From the NCBI RefSeq assembly GCF_003054555.1, contig NZ_CP026304.1:6758001-6822000 (forward strand): a DNA stretch of 64,000 nt, given 5' to 3'. This DNA comes from Streptomyces lunaelactis (GTDB lineage Bacteria > Actinomycetota > Actinomycetes > Streptomycetales > Streptomycetaceae). Shown piece by piece: positions 1 through 8,524 of this stretch. A program made the position numbers and the translations under genes. Numbering within the stretch: the stretch's first letter is position 1; every line of letters begins with the position of its first letter. The notes beneath the pieces are model-generated. The model was not told the origin of the DNA and searched no databases. It was given only the letters and a program-made list of their open reading frames with translations.

Positions 1-1
1 C

Positions 2-1765
2 ACCGAGGCGTTCGCCGCCGGGCTCGCGCTGGTCAAGCGGAACCCGGCCTTCGCGGCCGTCGGCGCGCATTTCTGCCGCCAGGCCAAGTGCGCCGGAACG
101 CCCGCCGGAGGACTGGCCGCCGTCGACTCCAACGGCACCGTCCACGTCCACCCCACCAAGCGTGTGGACCCGGCCGAGTGGGCCTGGACGATCGCCCACT
201 GCATGCTGCACCTCGGCTTCGGTCACGTACCGGCCGCCAAGGACGACGTGCGCGAGCAGCCCGACCGGTTCGACCGCGCCGCCCGCTGCACCGTGGTCAA
301 CCGCTTCCTGCTCACCTTCCCGGCCGGCCGGGCACCCGACCACCTCCCCGAGACGTATCCCGGCGGCGACGAGGCCCAGCTCGCAGCCCGCTGGCGCCGC
401 GACGGCATCCCCGCCGGCTACGAGCACTGCGGCACCGCGGGCGAACACCCCGACCAGGTGCTGAAGGGCTGGCGGGAGTGGAACACCGCCGTGCCCGACT
501 GGGAGACGGCCTTCGCGCACGCGCTCACCCGCAGCGTGTCCGCCGCCATGGACGTCGCGGGCGGCCGTCGCGACCGGACCACCGGAGAGCGCATCGCGCA
601 GCGGCCCTGGGACCGCGCCCTGAACTGGTTCGTCTCCTCGTACCCGCTGCTCGGCGGACTCGCAGCAGGTCTCACCGTCGTCGCCGACGCCGAACTCGCC
701 CGCGTCCAGGACATCTCCGTCGCCGCCGTGAGCTCCGCCGCCGGGGAGATCTACATCAACCCGCTGCGCACCTTCACCGACGAGGAATGGCGGTTCATCC
801 TCGCGCACGAGATGCTGCACGCCGCCCTGCGCCACGGTGAACGCTGCGGCGCCCGCGACCCGTTGTTGTTCAACGTCGCCGCCGACTTCGTCGTGAACGG
901 CTGGCTCGTCGAGATGCGTGTCGGCGAGATGCCCGAAGGGCTGCTGTACGACCCGGACCTCAAGGACCTGTCGGTGGAGGAGGTCTACGACCGCATCGCC
1001 ACCGACCTGCGCCGCCGTCGCCGGTTTGCGACCCTGCGCGGCAAGGGCGCCGGTGACATCCTCGGCGGGCCGCTGCCGCACCCGGCCGCCCGCCCGTACG
1101 CCGACCTGGACGACTTCTACCACCGCGGCCTGGCCCAGGGTTTCGACCTTCACCAGTACGGAGGACGCGGTCTGCTGCCCGCGGGGCTGATCCAGGAGAT
1201 CAGGGCCCTGGCCCAGCCGCCCGTGCCGTGGGACGCGCGACTGGCCCGCTGGTTCGACGAGTACGTGCCCCGGCCCGAGCCCGTGCGGTCCTATGCCCGC
1301 CCGGCCAGGCGGCAGGCGTCCACGCCGGACATTCCCCGCGCCGGCCGGTACTTCCCCTCCGAGGAGACACCGCGCTGCACCTTCGGAGTCGTCCTCGACA
1401 CCTCCGGCTCGATGAACAGCGCGCTCCTCGGCAAGGCACTCGGCGCCATCGCCTCGTACGCCGATGCCCGCGACGTACCGGCGGCACGCGTCGTGTTCTG
1501 CGACGCCGCGGCGTACGACGCCGGGTATCTGCCACCGGCCGAGATCGCCGGACGGGTACGGGTCCGCGGGCGCGGCGGGACCGTGCTGCAGCCCGGGATC
1601 GACCTGTTGCAGCGGGCCGGTGACTTCCCGCCCACCGCCCCGGTGCTCGTGATCACCGACGGCTGGTGCGACGTGCTGCGCGTACGGCGGGAGCACGCCT
1701 TCCTGATCCCGCAGGGCGGCTCTCTTCCGTTCACGCCCCGCGGCCCGGTCTTCCGGCTGACCTGA
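2..1765 (+). CDS. VWA-like / putative metallopeptidase domain protein (DUF2201 type), 5' truncated by the window edge
   Basis: The reading frame is open from base 2 without a stop, so the gene starts left of the window; the ATG at 164 is internal, because the frame before it reads as good protein (AFAAVGAHFCRQAKC). The N-terminal part is a zinc-peptidase-like domain with HEMLH (HExxH, bases 806-820). The C-terminal part is a VWA-like domain with a MIDAS-type DTSGS (about 1397-1411). This two-part layout is typical of the DUF2201 family. Such genes usually follow a MoxR-type AAA ATPase and are thought to work with it; that partner would lie outside the window. Substrate and peptidase activity are unknown. 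Its stop is 9 bp from the convergent SUKH-4 gene. Confidence 0.85.
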   Translation, partial: TEAFAAGLALVKRNPAFAAVGAHFCRQAKCAGTPAGGLAAVDSNGTVHVHPTKRVDPAEWAWTIAHCMLHLGFGHVPAAKDDVREQPDRFDRAARCTVVNRFLLTFPAGRAPDHLPETYPGGDEAQLAARWRRDGIPAGYEHCGTAGEHPDQVLKGWREWNTAVPDWETAFAHALTRSVSAAMDVAGGRRDRTTGERIAQRPWDRALNWFVSSYPLLGGLAAGLTVVADAELARVQDISVAAVSSAAGEIYINPLRTFTDEEWRFILAHEMLHAALRHGERCGARDPLLFNVAADFVVNGWLVEMRVGEMPEGLLYDPDLKDLSVEEVYDRIATDLRRRRRFATLRGKGAGDILGGPLPHPAARPYADLDDFYHRGLAQGFDLHQYGGRGLLPAGLIQEIRALAQPPVPWDARLARWFDEYVPRPEPVRSYARPARRQASTPDIPRAGRYFPSEETPRCTFGVVLDTSGSMNSALLGKALGAIASYADARDVPAARVVFCDAAAYDAGYLPPAEIAGRVRVRGRGGTVLQPGIDLLQRAGDFPPTAPVLVITDGWCDVLRVRREHAFLIPQGGSLPFTPRGPVFRLT

Positions 1766-1774
1766 ACACGGACG

Positions 1775-2980
1775 TCAGAGCACGCCGCCCGCCGCGTCGT
1801 GGAACACCTCCGGCCAGTAGCGGTAGTCGTCGGCGTCCTTCGCCGGCAGGCAGGCGACCGGGTCGACCGAGGCGAGCGCAGCGACCATGGTGTCGGCGAG
1901 CTGGTGGTAGAAGTCCTGCGTGAAGTCGTGCTCCTTCTCCATGTTCTGCTGACGGTTGTACATCCACACCGTGAACGCCAGTGTGGAGATGTCCGCGTTG
2001 ACCGGCGTCGTCGTGCCGGCGCCGTACTCGTGGTACGAGAGGAGGCCCGTACGGCCGTCGATCACGACCTCGAAGTCGTGGACCAGACTGCCGAGACCGA
2101 TCAGCCTGTCCCCGTCGGCCGGTGTCTCACGGGAAGCGTCGCCGTCCTCACGCGCATCGGCCTCCGCGAGAGTAAGCAGCAGGTATTCGTCGCGCCACAG
2201 GCCGAACATGAGCTCCTCCTTCGGGAGCCCGATGTCCGTCAGGAACCGCCGCGTCGGCTCATGTATCAGGGCCGCAGGCAGCTCCGACGGATCGATGCGG
2301 ACGACCCCGTCGGCCCCGAACTCCTCTTCCAGCAGCCCCTTCGGCAGGTCCAGGCGCAGGCCCTGCCCGGGTCCGGCGACCAGTGCCATCGGCCGTATCA
2401 GCGCGGCTATGCGCCAGAAGGCGGGGATCGCGTGATCCCACTCGGCCGGGGCGCCCGCGCTGCCCCACCCGTGGTGGCCCCAGTCCCCTTCGGTGAAGAC
2501 CGACATCAGCAGGGCCGACGCCTCCGCCACGACGTCGGCGCCGGTCCGCTCGGCCAGTCCGGCGAACCGGCCGCGCAGGGCGGTGAATTCGTCGACAGCC
2601 TCAAGGAAACGCGTCAGGGCGTCGAGCGACGGGGCGAGTGGGAACAGCTCGGCGTTGTGCGGGGACTTCTCGTACAGCCACATGCTGAACACGCGCCCCG
2701 TACCCCCGTCGAGTACGACCTCCTCCGCGTCGCCGTTCTCGACAATGAGGTGTCCGACGACGAGTAGATCCGCGATGTCCGCGTCGAGGTTCGCAGGGTC
2801 TGCCTCCTTGTCGACCAGATACTGCCGCACAGTCACCACCCGTGACTCGGCCAGCGGCCCGAACCGCAGCAGGCTGTGTGCGGCGGGCAGCCCGGCCCCG
2901 GTCAGACGGTGCCGCGTCGCCTCGTGCGTGATCGAAGGATGGAGCGCGTGCGTGGGCAGGGTGACGGTCGTCGCAGTCAT
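1775..2980 (-). CDS. Protein with two tandem SUKH-4-like domains
   Basis: The 401-residue protein has two similar halves. Half one carries THEATRHRLTGAGLP near residue 19 and half two carries IHEPTRRFLTDIGLP near residue 240; each is followed by an aromatic/acidic core with a WLYEKS or WRDEY segment. This looks like a duplicated SUKH-4 fold (SMI1/KNR4 superfamily). SUKH proteins are known as immunity proteins of polymorphic toxins, but Streptomyces also has many stand-alone copies without a toxin. No toxin gene is visible here, and the convergent neighbour is a VWA/peptidase protein. No signal peptide or membrane segment is seen. An immunity role is only a family-level guess. Confidence 0.7.
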   Translation of the reverse strand: MTATTVTLPTHALHPSITHEATRHRLTGAGLPAAHSLLRFGPLAESRVVTVRQYLVDKEADPANLDADIADLLVVGHLIVENGDAEEVVLDGGTGRVFSMWLYEKSPHNAELFPLAPSLDALTRFLEAVDEFTALRGRFAGLAERTGADVVAEASALLMSVFTEGDWGHHGWGSAGAPAEWDHAIPAFWRIAALIRPMALVAGPGQGLRLDLPKGLLEEEFGADGVVRIDPSELPAALIHEPTRRFLTDIGLPKEELMFGLWRDEYLLLTLAEADAREDGDASRETPADGDRLIGLGSLVHDFEVVIDGRTGLLSYHEYGAGTTTPVNADISTLAFTVWMYNRQQNMEKEHDFTQDFYHQLADTMVAALASVDPVACLPAKDADDYRYWPEVFHDAAGGVL

Positions 2981-3075
2981 GATTCCCCCGTGGTTCTCTG
3001 CGGTGATCTACCGACGACAACAACGATAGGAGCGACCTCTGACAATCACCGCTCGGCCGGGTGCGAGGCTCCGCG

Positions 3076-3327
3076 TCAGCCCCGGGCTTCGGCGGCGTAG
3101 GTGACGAAGCTGGTCCAGGAGGCGGGGGCGAGGGCGAGTTGGGGGCCCTCCGTGTCCTTGGAGTCGCGGACGTGGACGGTGGTGGGGCAGGTGGCGATCT
3201 CGACGCAGGAGTCGCCGGAGCCGCCGCTGTAGCTGGACTTGTGCCAGGAGAGAGCGACTTCGACGCAGTCGTCACCGGAGCCGCTGCTGTAGCTGCTCTT
3301 GAACCAGGCCAGTTCTGTGGTGCTCAT
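3076..3327 (-). CDS. DUF397 protein with a duplicated N-terminal motif
   Basis: This 83-residue acidic protein starts MSTTELAWFKSSYSSGSGDD. Its ATG at 3327 overlaps the TGA of the upstream XRE regulator (ATGA), so the two are translationally coupled. DUF397 proteins are the small partners of XRE/DUF5753 regulators (BldB-like and AbaA-like pairs) in Streptomyces. The hallmark W-x-KSSYS-x-GSGD-x-CVE occurs twice in a row here (WFKSSYS... then WHKSSYS...), followed by one copy of the usual C-terminal part (VHVRDSKD ... W..F). Most family members have the motif once, so this one has gained a partial internal duplication. Confidence 0.85.
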   Translation of the reverse strand: MSTTELAWFKSSYSSGSGDDCVEVALSWHKSSYSGGSGDSCVEIATCPTTVHVRDSKDTEGPQLALAPASWTSFVTYAAEARG

Positions 3328-4178
3328 GCTGCTCCTCGCATCTGCCGCAACAGGCTCACGGAGTCTTCCAGGGTAAGAGCCTGTGACCGCATCCTGGCAT
3401 ACCGCATCTGGAGCATGCTGACCACTTTCGGGTCGGAGATGAACTGGCCGCTCTCCTGCCCTTCGCAGTAGCCGAGCCACCGATTGTCCGGGGTCTCCAG
3501 CAGCCGCATGGGGCCGTGCAGCCCCGCGTGGTCCTCCCGTACCACCGGCATGATCTGGATCTCGATGTTGCGCAGTTGAGCCAGGCCGAGGACGTGGTCG
3601 ATCAGATCCCGCGTGACCTGCCGTCCGCCCGTGCGCCGCAGGAACAGGTGCTCTTCGAGGATGAAGCTGTACGCCGTGTTCGGCCGCTCCCGCAGTAACC
3701 GCTGCCGCTCCAGCCGTGCGGCCAACTGCGCCTCGATCTGCTCGTCGCCCAGCGGCGGCAGCTGGTTCGTGAACAGCGTCCGTGCGTACGCCTCCGTCTG
3801 CAACAGGCCCGGAATCAACCGGCATTCGTATGTGTAGAGACTGACCGCCTCCGCCTCCAGACTCGCCCACTGCCGGAACCAGCTCGCCAGCCCCGGCCGC
3901 CGCGACAGATGCCGTGCCGCGCCCCTCAGCGTGCCGAACGCGTCCAGGACCTCCTCCGCCCGGTCGACGAAATCCGCCGGCGGGAAGCGGCGGCCCTGCT
4001 CGATCGACGCCACCGTCGGGAGCGAGTACCGCACCCTCGGCGCGAACTCCTCCTGGGTCAGCCTCGCCCGCCTCCGGAAGGCCTTGACCACCTCCCCGAA
4101 CGCCTTCAGGCTGTCCGAGACCTCCGGCTCCCCGCCCGAACTGCCCGAACCGCCCGGTGCGCCCGCCGTTTCCGTCAT
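3324..4178 (-). CDS. XRE-family transcriptional regulator with DUF5753 domain
   Basis: The 284-residue protein has an N-terminal helix-turn-helix at about residues 25-80 (RRRARLTQEEFA ... SIEQGRRFPP). A long DUF5753 domain follows (YTYECRLIPGLLQTEAYART, then the LERQRLLRE helix and FILEEHLFLRRTGG). The start at 4178 has a GGGAGG ribosome site about 9 bases upstream. It is coupled to the DUF397 gene and divergent from an anti-sigma-like HATPase gene. This triplet is repeated many times in Streptomyces genomes and is linked to development and secondary metabolism. The DNA target is probably its own promoter region, where two inverted repeats overlap (4243-4292). The ligand of the DUF5753 part is unknown. 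Confidence 0.9.
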   Translation of the reverse strand: MTETAGAPGGSGSSGGEPEVSDSLKAFGEVVKAFRRRARLTQEEFAPRVRYSLPTVASIEQGRRFPPADFVDRAEEVLDAFGTLRGAARHLSRRPGLASWFRQWASLEAEAVSLYTYECRLIPGLLQTEAYARTLFTNQLPPLGDEQIEAQLAARLERQRLLRERPNTAYSFILEEHLFLRRTGGRQVTRDLIDHVLGLAQLRNIEIQIMPVVREDHAGLHGPMRLLETPDNRWLGYCEGQESGQFISDPKVVSMLQMRYARMRSQALTLEDSVSLLRQMRGAA

Positions 4179-4242
4179 CTACGGCCACCTCCCACGTGTT
4201 TGCGCTGAGCAACCTCGCAACCCACCCATGGTCACGGTCAGT

Positions 4243-4292
4243 TACCCGCACTGTCCACTGTGGGTACCCGTACGCTGACTCGGCGTACGGGT
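4243..4292. promoter_or_regulatory. Overlapping inverted repeats in the divergent XRE / HATPase promoter region
   Basis: A perfect 10-bp inverted repeat, ACCCGTACGC at 4266-4275 and GCGTACGGGT at 4283-4292, is separated by 7 bp. It abuts a second, 7-of-8 repeat, TACCCGCA at 4243-4250 and TGTGGGTA at 4259-4266. Both lie between the divergent starts at 4178 and 4337. This placement fits an operator for the XRE protein, but binding is an inference. Confidence 0.45.
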
Positions 4293-4336
4293 TCCTGATC
4301 TGGGGGACCGCGGCTCCCGGCCGACACCGTGGTCGC

Positions 4337-4777
4337 ATGCACGCACTCACCCCCCAACAGCCCCTCACCGTACGTGTGTTCACCCAGCGCTTCAGTGCCA
4401 CCCGACGCGGTGCCCGGCTCGCCCGCCATCTCGCCCTCCACCAGCTGCACGCCTGGGGCATCCCGTACGACTCCGATCCGTCCGACACCGCCGCGGTGCT
4501 CGTCGCGGAACTCGCCGCGAACGCGGTGACCCACGGGCGCGTACCCGGCCGGGACTACGAGCTGACGCTCACCCTGAGCCCGGACACGCTCCGTATCGAG
4601 GTCTCCGACACCCGTACCGAGCAGCGGCCGCCGCGCCCCGGGGACGTACCGCATCCACCGGCCCTGGCCGAATCCGGCCGCGGCCTCGTCCTCGTCGAGG
4701 CACTCGCCTCCCGGTGGGAGGTCCTGGAGCGCGGAGGGCTCGGGAAGACCGTTCGCGCGGAGCTCGATCTCCGCTGA
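4337..4777 (+). CDS. ATP-binding protein, anti-sigma-factor-type histidine kinase-like ATPase
   Basis: The 146-residue protein is a stand-alone HATPase_c domain. It shows the N box (LVAELAANAVTHG, about residues 54-66), the G1 box (IEVSDTRTE) and the G2 region (ESGRGLVLVEALA). The start was placed at ATG 4337 (MHALTPQQP), because the frame upstream runs through the intergenic inverted repeats and does not look like protein. Proteins of this size are RsbW/SpoIIAB-like in fold. In Streptomyces many sit next to XRE-DUF397 pairs, as here (divergent, 158 bp apart), but few have a proven sigma-factor target. No PP2C or anti-anti-sigma gene lies nearby. Confidence 0.85.
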   Translation: MHALTPQQPLTVRVFTQRFSATRRGARLARHLALHQLHAWGIPYDSDPSDTAAVLVAELAANAVTHGRVPGRDYELTLTLSPDTLRIEVSDTRTEQRPPRPGDVPHPPALAESGRGLVLVEALASRWEVLERGGLGKTVRAELDLR

Positions 4778-4869
4778 CGCAGCGCCCCGGGCTGCACGTG
4801 CGCCTGCCAATCTCCTGAACTATGCTTACACTGAGTAACAGAGGCTGGTCAGGACAGACCGGGAGGACC

Positions 4870-5865
4870 GTGCGACACAAGCGGATGTTGGTAGCGGCAC
4901 TCGCCCTGCTCCTGGTGATGCTCCCCTCGGTCACCGCGTCGGCGCAGGATGAGGAGGTCCCGCACGGCCCGGGGTTCGGCGCGCGCTTCCTGCAGGCGCT
5001 GCTCGACGGTATTCAGTTCGGCGTCATCATCGCGATCTGCGCGGTCGGACTCTCGCTGATCTTCGGGACCATCCACCTGATCAACTTCGCGCACGGCGAG
5101 CTCGTGACCATCGGCGCCACGTTCGCGTTCTTCCTGAATGTCTCGCCGGCCGGTCCCGGCTGGCATCTGATCCCCGCCGCGATCGTCTCCGTGGCCTTCG
5201 GCGCCCTGCTGGGCCTGGGCATCGACCGCGGCCTCTGGCGGCCGTTGCGGGCCCGCGGCACGGGTCTGATCAACATGTTCATCGTCACGATCGGCCTGTC
5301 GCTGCTGCTGCGGCACATCGTGCTCGTGCTGTACGGAACCCGGCCCGGCTCCTTTGCCCAGTACGACATCCAGAAGGCGTACGACCTCGGCCCGGTGGGC
5401 ATCACTCCACGGGATCTCACCGTCACCCTGCTCTCGGTGGCGACCCTGCTCGGTGTCGCCGCGCTGCTCCAGAGGACCCGGATCGGCACGGCCATCCGGG
5501 CCGTCTCCGAAAACCGCGACCTCGCAGAGGCCTCGGGCATCGATGTGCAGCGGGTCGTATCGTTCGTCTGGATGCTCGGTGGTGCGCTCGCCGCCCTCGG
5601 CGGGGTCTTCTTCGGACTGGTCGAGATCGTCACCTGGGACATGGGCTTCAAGCTGCTGCTGCTCATGTTCGCCGGAGTCATCCTCGGCGGTCTCGGCTCC
5701 GCGTACGGCGCGATGGTGGGCAGCCTCGTCATCGGCATCGTCGCCCAGATGTCCACGCTGTGGTTCCCGGTCGACCTGCAGTACGCGTGGGCGCTGCTCA
5801 CGCTCATCATCGTCCTTCTCGTCCGGCCGCAGGGCATCCTCGGCCACCGCGAACGCATCGGCTGA
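4870..5865 (+). CDS. livH: Branched-chain amino acid ABC transporter permease (LivH family)
   Basis: First of four genes of a Liv-type importer. The 331-residue protein begins with a signal-like hydrophobic segment (MLVAALALLLVMLPSVTASAQ), followed by the LivH domain with the conserved GLSLIFGTIHLINFAHGE near residue 60 and several membrane helices. It ends with the family-typical VRPQGILG. The GTG at 4870 was chosen because GGGAGG stands directly upstream (spacing only 3); ATG 4822 is possible but has no ribosome site. LivH and LivM form the membrane channel of the importer. The signal-like extension is common in actinomycete members. livM follows after 13 bp. Confidence 0.9.
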   Translation: MRHKRMLVAALALLLVMLPSVTASAQDEEVPHGPGFGARFLQALLDGIQFGVIIAICAVGLSLIFGTIHLINFAHGELVTIGATFAFFLNVSPAGPGWHLIPAAIVSVAFGALLGLGIDRGLWRPLRARGTGLINMFIVTIGLSLLLRHIVLVLYGTRPGSFAQYDIQKAYDLGPVGITPRDLTVTLLSVATLLGVAALLQRTRIGTAIRAVSENRDLAEASGIDVQRVVSFVWMLGGALAALGGVFFGLVEIVTWDMGFKLLLLMFAGVILGGLGSAYGAMVGSLVIGIVAQMSTLWFPVDLQYAWALLTLIIVLLVRPQGILGHRERIG

Positions 5866-5878
5866 GGGGTGGTGTGCC

Positions 5879-6871
5879 ATGGACTTCGATGTCATCCTCT
5901 CCGACGCCCTGCGCTCCGGCATCGGCCCTATCGCCGCCATCTACGTGATCGCCGCCATGGGCCTGAACCTTCACTTCGGCTACACCGGGCTGCTGAACTT
6001 CGGCCAGGTCGGCTTCATGCTCGTCGGCGGTTACGGGCTGGCGATCACCGTCGTGACGTGGGGCGGCTCGATGTGGCTCGGCGTCCTGGTCGGACTGGCC
6101 TCCGCGGTCGTGCTGGCACTGCTGCTCGGTCTGCCGACCCTGCGGCTGCGGGCCGACTATCTCGCGATCACCACGATCGCCGCGGGGGAGACGCTACGGC
6201 TGTTCTACCGGTCCAGCTGGGCCGAGCCGACCACCGGCGGTGTGTTCGGGCTCCAGCGGTTCGCCAATGACTTCTACGACCTGAACCCCATCCCACGCGG
6301 AACGTACGGCTTCTGGACGGTCGAGTTCAGCGCCCGGGACCTGTGGGTGATGATCGTCGCCTGGGGCCTGGTGGTGATCGTCGGGGTGCTGCTCGCCCTG
6401 CTGATCCACAGCCCGTGGGGCCGTGTCATCCGGTCCATCCGCGATGACGAGACCGCCGTACGCAGCCTCGGCAAGAACGTGTACGCGTACAAGATGACGA
6501 GCCTCGTGCTGGGCGGTGTGCTCGGCGGGGTCGCCGGAATGCTGCAGGCCATCCAGGTGCAGTCGGTGAGCGCGGACAGCTTCGATCCGGCCGTCACCTT
6601 CTTCCTCTACACCCTGCTCGTGCTGGGCGGTGCCGGGCGGATCCTCGGCCCCGTCGTCGGCTCGATCCTCTTCTGGTTCGTGCTCACCTTCATCGACAGC
6701 GCACTGCGGCAGGCCATCGACGCCGGCTACATCTCGTCCGACCTGATCAGCACGTCGGAGATCGGCGCCGTCCGCTTCGCCCTGGTCGGGCTCGCCCTGA
6801 TCCTGCTCATGGCGTTCAGACCGCAGGGGATCCTCGGCAGCCGGAAGGAGATGTTGCTCAGTGGCCGCTGA
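5879..6871 (+). CDS. livM: Branched-chain amino acid ABC transporter permease (LivM family)
   Basis: This is the second channel subunit, 330 residues with about eight to ten hydrophobic helices. It has the LivM hallmarks MGLNLHFGYTGLLNFGQVGF near residue 25 and GRVIRSIRDDETAVRSLGKN near residue 180, the latter being the cytoplasmic loop that contacts the ATPases. It ends with FRPQGILGSRKE. The ATG at 5879 follows GAGGGGTGG; the frame upstream is a shadow of livH. The last 11 bases overlap the livG start, so translation is probably coupled. Confidence 0.92.
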   Translation: MDFDVILSDALRSGIGPIAAIYVIAAMGLNLHFGYTGLLNFGQVGFMLVGGYGLAITVVTWGGSMWLGVLVGLASAVVLALLLGLPTLRLRADYLAITTIAAGETLRLFYRSSWAEPTTGGVFGLQRFANDFYDLNPIPRGTYGFWTVEFSARDLWVMIVAWGLVVIVGVLLALLIHSPWGRVIRSIRDDETAVRSLGKNVYAYKMTSLVLGGVLGGVAGMLQAIQVQSVSADSFDPAVTFFLYTLLVLGGAGRILGPVVGSILFWFVLTFIDSALRQAIDAGYISSDLISTSEIGAVRFALVGLALILLMAFRPQGILGSRKEMLLSGR

Positions 6872-7751
6872 TCCGCAGCCCCCGGCCGCGCCCGAGCCCG
6901 AGCCAGTGCCGGTGCCCGAGCCCGCGCGTGAGCTCGAGCCCGTGCCCGGTGTGCGCAAGCCCGACCCTCTGCTCGTCCTGGACGACGTGACCCGCACCTT
7001 CGGTGGTCTCGTCGCCGTGCACGTCGAGCATCTGGAGGTGCAGCGCGGGACCATCACCGCGCTCATCGGGCCCAACGGCGCGGGAAAGACAACGCTGTTC
7101 AATGTGGTGAGCGGGTTCGACCGGGCCGACGGCGGTGAGTGGTCGTTCGACGGGCAGCCGCTCAGCGGGCGCCCGCCGCACCGGATCGCCCGCTACGGGA
7201 TGGTCCGTACGTTCCAGCTCACCCGGACCCCCGCCCGGCTCACCGTGCTGGAGAACATGCTGCTCGCGGCGACCGCGCAGCGCGGCGAGCGGCTGTTGCC
7301 CGCGCTGCTGCGGCCGTTGTGGCGCGGACAGGAGCGGGAGATCGTGGTCCGGGCCGACGAGCTGTTGAACCGCTTCCGGCTCACCAAGCTGCGTGACGAG
7401 TACGCGGGCACCCTCTCCGGCGGCCAGCGCAAACTGCTCGAACTGGCCCGCGCGCTGATGGCCCGCCCCGTCATGCTCCTGCTGGACGAGCCGATGGCCG
7501 GGGTGAACCCCGCACTGACCCAGTCACTGCTCGGTCACATCACCGCGCTGCGCGACGAGGGGCTGACCGTGTGCTTCGTCGAGCACGACATGGACGTGGT
7601 GATGGGCATCAGCGACTGGGTGGCCGTCATGGCAGGCGGCCGCCTCGTGGCCGAGGGACCGCCGTACACGATCGGCCGGAACCGCGCCGTCGTGGACGCC
7701 TACCTCGGCAAGCGGCACGACGAACCCGAAGCGACCGGCGAGGAGACGTGA
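6861..7751 (+). CDS. livG: Branched-chain amino acid ABC transporter ATP-binding protein (LivG family)
   Basis: The 296-residue ATPase has Walker A GPNGAGKTT at about residues 70-78, signature LSGGQRK, Walker B LLLDEPMAG and the switch histidine in VCFVEHDMD. It starts with GTG 6861 inside the end of livM. The first 35 residues are an unusual Pro/Glu/Val-rich extension (PEPEPVPVPEP) before the ABC domain; LivG proteins normally begin almost directly with the domain. The extension is probably a disordered tail. It works with LivF as the nucleotide-binding heterodimer. Confidence 0.92.
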   Translation: MAADPQPPAAPEPEPVPVPEPARELEPVPGVRKPDPLLVLDDVTRTFGGLVAVHVEHLEVQRGTITALIGPNGAGKTTLFNVVSGFDRADGGEWSFDGQPLSGRPPHRIARYGMVRTFQLTRTPARLTVLENMLLAATAQRGERLLPALLRPLWRGQEREIVVRADELLNRFRLTKLRDEYAGTLSGGQRKLLELARALMARPVMLLLDEPMAGVNPALTQSLLGHITALRDEGLTVCFVEHDMDVVMGISDWVAVMAGGRLVAEGPPYTIGRNRAVVDAYLGKRHDEPEATGEET

Positions 7752-7755
7752 CCCC

Positions 7756-8508
7756 ATGCCCGAGAACGGTAATGGGCCTGAGCAAGGGCCTGTGCTGGTG
7801 GCCGACGCGATCGTCGCCGGATATGTGCCGGGCGTCGATGTGCTGCGCGGCTGCAGCATCGAGGTGCGGCCCGGTGAGCTGATCGGTGTGATCGGCCCCA
7901 ACGGCGCCGGAAAGTCGACGCTGATCAAGACGGTCTTCGGTCTGCTGCGCGTGCGCGGCGGGACCGTGCGGCTGCACGGTGAGGAGGTCACCAACCGGCC
8001 CGCGCACGAGCTGGTCCGCCGGGGCGTCGGGTATGTACCCCAGCTGCAGAACGTCTTCCCCGCACTGACCGTCGAGGAGAACCTGCGGATGGGCATCTAT
8101 CTGCGGCCCAAGGGCTTTGTACGGCGGACCGCGGTGGTGGAGGAAATCTTCCCGCTGCTGGCCGAGCGCCGGAAACAGAAGGCCGGTTCGATGTCCGGCG
8201 GTGAGCGGCAGATGCTCGCCATGGCCCGGGCACTGATGATGGAGCCGCAGGTGCTGCTGCTCGACGAGCCGTCGGCGGGACTGTCCCCGATCTTCCAGGA
8301 CCAGGTGTTCGACCGGGTGAAGGAGATCAACGGCGCGGGCGTCGCCGTGCTCATGGTCGAGCAGAACGCCCGCAGGTGCCTGCAGATCTGCAACCGTGGC
8401 TACGTACTCGACCAGGGCCGCAACGCCCACACCGGCACCGGTATGGGTCTGCTGCACGACCCGAAGGTGATCGAGTTGTACCTCGGCACGCTCGCCCGCG
8501 TCCGCTGA
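7756..8508 (+). CDS. livF: Branched-chain amino acid ABC transporter ATP-binding protein (LivF family)
   Basis: The 250-residue ATPase is the second nucleotide-binding subunit. It has Walker A GPNGAGKST at about residues 47-55, signature MSGGERQML and Walker B LLLDEPSAGLSP. The LivF-typical VGYVPQLQNVFPALTVEENL precedes the signature. It lies 4 bp after livG and ends the plus-strand operon. The binding protein gene is not in this operon; it comes from the other strand and ends 16 bp away. Confidence 0.92.
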   Translation: MPENGNGPEQGPVLVADAIVAGYVPGVDVLRGCSIEVRPGELIGVIGPNGAGKSTLIKTVFGLLRVRGGTVRLHGEEVTNRPAHELVRRGVGYVPQLQNVFPALTVEENLRMGIYLRPKGFVRRTAVVEEIFPLLAERRKQKAGSMSGGERQMLAMARALMMEPQVLLLDEPSAGLSPIFQDQVFDRVKEINGAGVAVLMVEQNARRCLQICNRGYVLDQGRNAHTGTGMGLLHDPKVIELYLGTLARVR

Positions 8509-8524
8509 ACTCCGGTGTCCTCCC

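Noticed and set aside
164..1765. ATG 164 as the start of the VWA/peptidase gene
   Set aside because: The frame is open to the left edge and already reads as good protein before 164, so the gene is truncated by the window rather than starting there.
2..2980. Toxin-immunity pair made of the VWA/peptidase protein and the SUKH-4 protein
   Set aside because: The genes are convergent, and the peptidase/VWA protein has a layout typical of MoxR-linked proteins, without secretion signals or toxin-type repeats.
3076..4488. Long minus-strand frame reading through the XRE and DUF397 genes
   Set aside because: Its first 385 codons are an out-of-frame reading of the XRE gene and promoter with low-complexity Gly/Arg/Ala composition; only the last 83 codons (the DUF397 protein) look real.
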